Shown here: positions 61,355-64,000 of the stretch, one piece after another
How positions within the stretch are numbered: position 1 is the stretch's first letter
Layout: each line of letters starts with the position of its first letter
From: JBCCQH01 sp039024435
Lineage (GTDB): Bacteria; Bacteroidota; Bacteroidia; J057; JADKCL01
Direction: 5' to 3'
Assembly: GCA_039024435.1 (NCBI GenBank)
Contig: JBCCQH010000002.1
Span: 1-64,000, forward strand
DNA length: 64,000 nt
Program-made: the position numbers and the translations under genes
Notes under the pieces: model-generated
Seen by the model: only the letters and a program-made list of their open reading frames with translations
What the model was told of the DNA's origin: nothing
Databases searched by the model: none

Positions 61355-62095
61355 TCAGGCTTCGCGCAGAATTTCGCATTGGTAGCCCCACTCACCGATC
61401 AAGCGGGTCAATTCAAACAAGTGGTGCTCCTCCCGCAGCAGCACCCGCGTCTCTAAACTGTGGTTCCCGACGCTGCCCCGCAGGATTTCCGGCGAATGCG
61501 TCCACTCGGGATAGGGCGCCGTAGCCAGCAATTCCATGAAAGCCTTTGGGTCCAGACGGGCTTGGGGTTCGGGTTCCCGCAGAGAAATGCGCATCCGGTA
61601 CAAGCCGCCGATTTCCTCGCCCGCCAGCAGGGCGTACCCCTGCGCGAGCAGTTTCGTGTAGTCGATGTAGTGCCGCCCTTCATTGGTCTGCAACCGCAAA
61701 CCCAGCCGCCCCATCTTCGCCACCCGGCCCTGCACCTCGTCCATCCGGATGTACTTGCCCACCGCCAAACTGTCTTGCAACGTGAGCAAAATCCCACTGA
61801 AATAATTTCGGATATGAGAAAAAGTCGCCAGAATGATCAGCAGCAAGATCAGCCCATTGCTGATCGGACGTACCAAAAAGAACACCGCCGCGACGATCAA
61901 TAGAGCCGCGGGTTCGTAGATCACCTGCAAGCGCCGCAAAATGAAACGCACCGGATGCTGCTGGTCCGCCCAGGCAAATGAAATCCGCGCGATGACCTGG
62001 TTGAGCAGGCGCAACAGGAAAAACCCGAGCAGCAAGCCCACGCAGGCGGCCAGAAATTCAAACCACGAAACCGGGGTGCGCATCAACTCTTCCAT
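61355..62095 (-). CDS. MscS-like channel protein
   Basis: 246 residues. Helices 10-33, 60-80 and 83-105 span the membrane; the last with FSHIRNYFSGILLTLQDSLAVGKYIRM resembles the pore helix TM3 of MscS, and the following DEVQGRVAKMGRLGLRLQTNEGRHYIDYTKLL is the MscS beta domain. The pore sequence lacks the Gly/Ala pattern of the true MscS gate. It overlaps the ATPase gene by 13 bases, and may work with it (inference). Confidence 0.8.
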   Translation of the reverse strand: MEELMRTPVSWFEFLAACVGLLLGFFLLRLLNQVIARISFAWADQQHPVRFILRRLQVIYEPAALLIVAAVFFLVRPISNGLILLLIILATFSHIRNYFSGILLTLQDSLAVGKYIRMDEVQGRVAKMGRLGLRLQTNEGRHYIDYTKLLAQGYALLAGEEIGGLYRMRISLREPEPQARLDPKAFMELLATAPYPEWTHSPEILRGSVGNHSLETRVLLREEHHLFELTRLIGEWGYQCEILREA

Positions 62096-64000
62096 CGGCG
62101 GTAGCGTAAATATTCGTGGTATTCCAAGAGTTCTCCCAGTTCGTTGACCACCAGTTTGTTGATTTCCAGCGAGTGATCCAACTGCCGCTCCAAAATCCCC
62201 ACGCTGATCAGGCGCTTGACGATCTGGGCGTATTTCTCCGAATAAATCGGCCCGAAATACTTGCGGAGGTGGTAGTCCTGGGTCCGCTTTTGCAGCATAA
62301 TGAACGCCAGCAACAGTCCCGAATCCACTGAGATAAAATCGGGCAGCGAATAATTGTCGGCGAAGTCATTGATCACCGTGTTGCCTTCACCCGGAATCGT
62401 CGAGGCCGACCACAGGTTCAGCGCTTCGCCCACGACGCCCGCCGAAGTCCGGTGGATGCGGTTGGTGACCCGGGTGACCTGCTGGGCGTTCAGTTCTCGT
62501 CCTTCGTTGTCGACCAGCCGCCGATTCGTCGCCGAGTGCCGCACCCAGATCGCTTCCCGGATACTGCCCGCCGGCATGCGATCCAGATTGATTTCCGCCT
62601 GAAAGATTCGCCCTAGGTCCTCGAACCGTTCCAGATAGGCCCGCATCCAGTTGCCCATGGAGACCAGGAAAAACATTTCGGTGGAATAACTGTCGAGGAA
62701 CCGCCGGAGGGTCCGCACGTTTTTTAGCAGCGGTACTTCCGGATCTTGCCACAGTTCCAGGTCATCGATCCAGATCAGGGGCCGGTGATTGAAAGTGATT
62801 CGGCGTACTTCGGCCAGGGCTTCTTCCAAATTGTGGCTGAGTCGGACACGGCGGCCCTCGACCCGGACCGTTTCGCCAGGGGCGATTCGCACCGTTGATT
62901 CGGGAAAGTAGCGGTGCGACACCAGTTCCCCAAACAGCGACTTGCCTGAGAGCCGCTTTCCGGTCAGGCACAGCGATCCCCGGTAGCCGGTTTTCCATTG
63001 CTCGACCAGCCGCTCGAAGTGGGCAACTTCTCCTTCCCGACCCACACAGAACGACTCGCCGATGTAGCCGCGGGTCAGAAAAATGCTCGCGTACTGGCTG
63101 TCCGAATGGGCTCCGCGGCGCGATTCGATGTAGCGGACACATTTCTCGGAAATACTCAGCGCTTCTTCTTGTTCTACCAGGCGAATGAAGTTCCGCACCC
63201 GCTTCACCTGGCCGCGCAACCACTCTTGGCCCTGGCGGAGCAGCCGATTGCGGTTGAATTGATCAAAGGTCGAAGGTGCCGGTCCGGAGATGAAGCTGGG
63301 TTGCCGGGAGAATATCGGGCTGATGAAAAACGTCTTGGTCATGCGCTTTTGCACCAACTTTGCGAGGTTGTCAAACTGCAACTCAGTCTCGTGGATGGTT
63401 TCGGTGAACAAGCGCAAGGTATCATCGAGCCCCAATCCCCGCAGGTCATGGGTGCGCTGTTCGGGGTTTTCCCCCGCTAGTACGAGGGCGCGATTGCGGA
63501 CATTGATGATGGCCATTTTGACCCCGTTGCTGTCGCTTTCGGCGATTTCCCAGATTTCATAGAGCAGCGGGAGGACATTCGATTCGAGCCATTGCGCGGC
63601 GCGGCGTTGGGGATTGCATTCGTGGATTTCCAACATGCCGCCCTGGATCTCCACGATCATTTCCAGACGGGTAGGCATCTCGGTCAGGTGGGACTCGGCT
63701 TCGGCTTGGTACGCGGCGAGGTGATGGGGCAGTTGAATGGTTGACTCCAGGTGCTCCAGACGCGCCGCCAAACTGCCGGGACGCCCGCTTTCTCCCTTGT
63801 CTACCTCTTCTTGGATCGCCGCGAGGGCCTGTTCGGAAATTTCGATGGTGCGCAGAATCTCATTCCGCGATAATTTTACCATTTTATCGACTTCCGCGTG
63901 GATTGTCCGTACGTGGTCGACGGCTTCGTGCAGGGTCACCTGTTGCGCCGCGATGGACTGGCATTGGGAGGGAATTTCCTGCAATTGACTGCGGTAGACC
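62083..64000 (-). CDS. P-loop ATPase, incomplete at window edge
   Basis: At least 638 residues in the window; the frame is open to the edge and the start lies outside. The first part (300 residues seen) is helical; then LCLTGKRLSGKSLFGEL is the P-loop (GxxxxGKS), RPLIWIDDLELWQ the Walker B, and STEMFFLVSMGNWMRAYLERF a sensor-like strand, followed by a helical lid and a winged-helix-like C-terminus (IVKRLISVGILERQLDHSLEI). The layout recalls AAA/STAND-type ATPases with a regulatory helical N-terminus. Co-oriented with the MscS-like gene. Confidence 0.75.
   Translation of the reverse strand, partial: VYRSQLQEIPSQCQSIAAQQVTLHEAVDHVRTIHAEVDKMVKLSRNEILRTIEISEQALAAIQEEVDKGESGRPGSLAARLEHLESTIQLPHHLAAYQAEAESHLTEMPTRLEMIVEIQGGMLEIHECNPQRRAAQWLESNVLPLLYEIWEIAESDSNGVKMAIINVRNRALVLAGENPEQRTHDLRGLGLDDTLRLFTETIHETELQFDNLAKLVQKRMTKTFFISPIFSRQPSFISGPAPSTFDQFNRNRLLRQGQEWLRGQVKRVRNFIRLVEQEEALSISEKCVRYIESRRGAHSDSQYASIFLTRGYIGESFCVGREGEVAHFERLVEQWKTGYRGSLCLTGKRLSGKSLFGELVSHRYFPESTVRIAPGETVRVEGRRVRLSHNLEEALAEVRRITFNHRPLIWIDDLELWQDPEVPLLKNVRTLRRFLDSYSTEMFFLVSMGNWMRAYLERFEDLGRIFQAEINLDRMPAGSIREAIWVRHSATNRRLVDNEGRELNAQQVTRVTNRIHRTSAGVVGEALNLWSASTIPGEGNTVINDFADNYSLPDFISVDSGLLLAFIMLQKRTQDYHLRKYFGPIYSEKYAQIVKRLISVGILERQLDHSLEINKLVVNELGELLEYHEYLRYRRWKS

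Noticed and set aside
1..64000. CRISPR arrays, rRNA genes, replication origin
   Set aside because: No regularly spaced direct repeats, no rRNA-like sequence and no DnaA-box cluster were seen on reading.

Overview
The window looks like a chromosome segment from a Bacteroidota bacterium, most likely of the Saprospira/Lewinella/Haliscomenobacter type. Supporting features are several secreted proteins with C-terminal type IX secretion (T9SS) sorting tails, a fused MurF-alanine racemase, a DUF2480 protein, a TonB-dependent receptor with a carboxypeptidase-like N-terminal domain, LytTR/LytS-type two-component genes and lipoproteins with short lipoboxes. From about 18.4 kb onward the DNA is GC-rich with ordinary housekeeping and envelope genes. 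From about 1.1 to 18.3 kb it is visibly richer in A/T and consists of unusual operons, so I read that part as accessory DNA.

Positions 1-1105: debris of mobile DNA (the end of an IS66 transposase and the C-terminal half of a large serine recombinase) abutting the 3' end of a tRNA-Asn gene. The recombinase reading frame runs antisense into the tRNA.

Positions 1310-6024: one tight five-gene operon. It encodes a lipoprotein/permease/ATPase uptake system of the NitT/TauT type, a PLP enzyme that keeps the key residues of the O2-using arginine hydroxylase MppP, and a Schiff-base aldolase of the dihydrodipicolinate synthase family fused to an unknown N-terminal region. I propose import of a guanidino compound, oxidation to 4-hydroxy-2-ketoarginine, and retro-aldol cleavage or cyclisation. 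A convergent gene of a helical-repeat family follows.

Positions 8016-18315: a seven-gene, one-direction cassette that I cannot match to a named system. It encodes a small unknown protein, a pentein-fold guanidino-modifying enzyme, a membrane protein, a diverged histidine-kinase-like protein with a probable frameshift near its end, a receiver-like/HATPase-like fusion, a small pseudo-receiver, and a large protein with one pseudo-receiver plus one intact receiver. The tight packing and repeated kinase/receiver folds suggest a multi-part phosphorelay or defence-type signalling system. This is the best candidate for something undescribed.

Positions 18.4-64 kb: CPA2 antiporter, BioF-like synthase, lipoproteins, nucleotidyltransferase, HflX, DUF2480, SPFH protein, aldehyde dehydrogenase, rRNA-type methyltransferase, ClpS, hydrolase, MurF-Alr, MFS transporter, phosphatase-like protein, membrane TPR protein, T9SS cargo, GDPD, SdaAB with a TolC/HlyD efflux pair, a small P-loop kinase, FG-GAP protein, a subtilase lacking its catalytic Asp, a cNMP-AlbA_2 fusion, LytTR/LytS pair, TonB receptor, CPA1 antiporter, MscS-like protein and a truncated P-loop ATPase. 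Three full 162-bp copies and one fragment of a MITE-like element, with GAGGC...GCCTC ends and 3-bp TNA duplications, are scattered through 23.7-51.7 kb.
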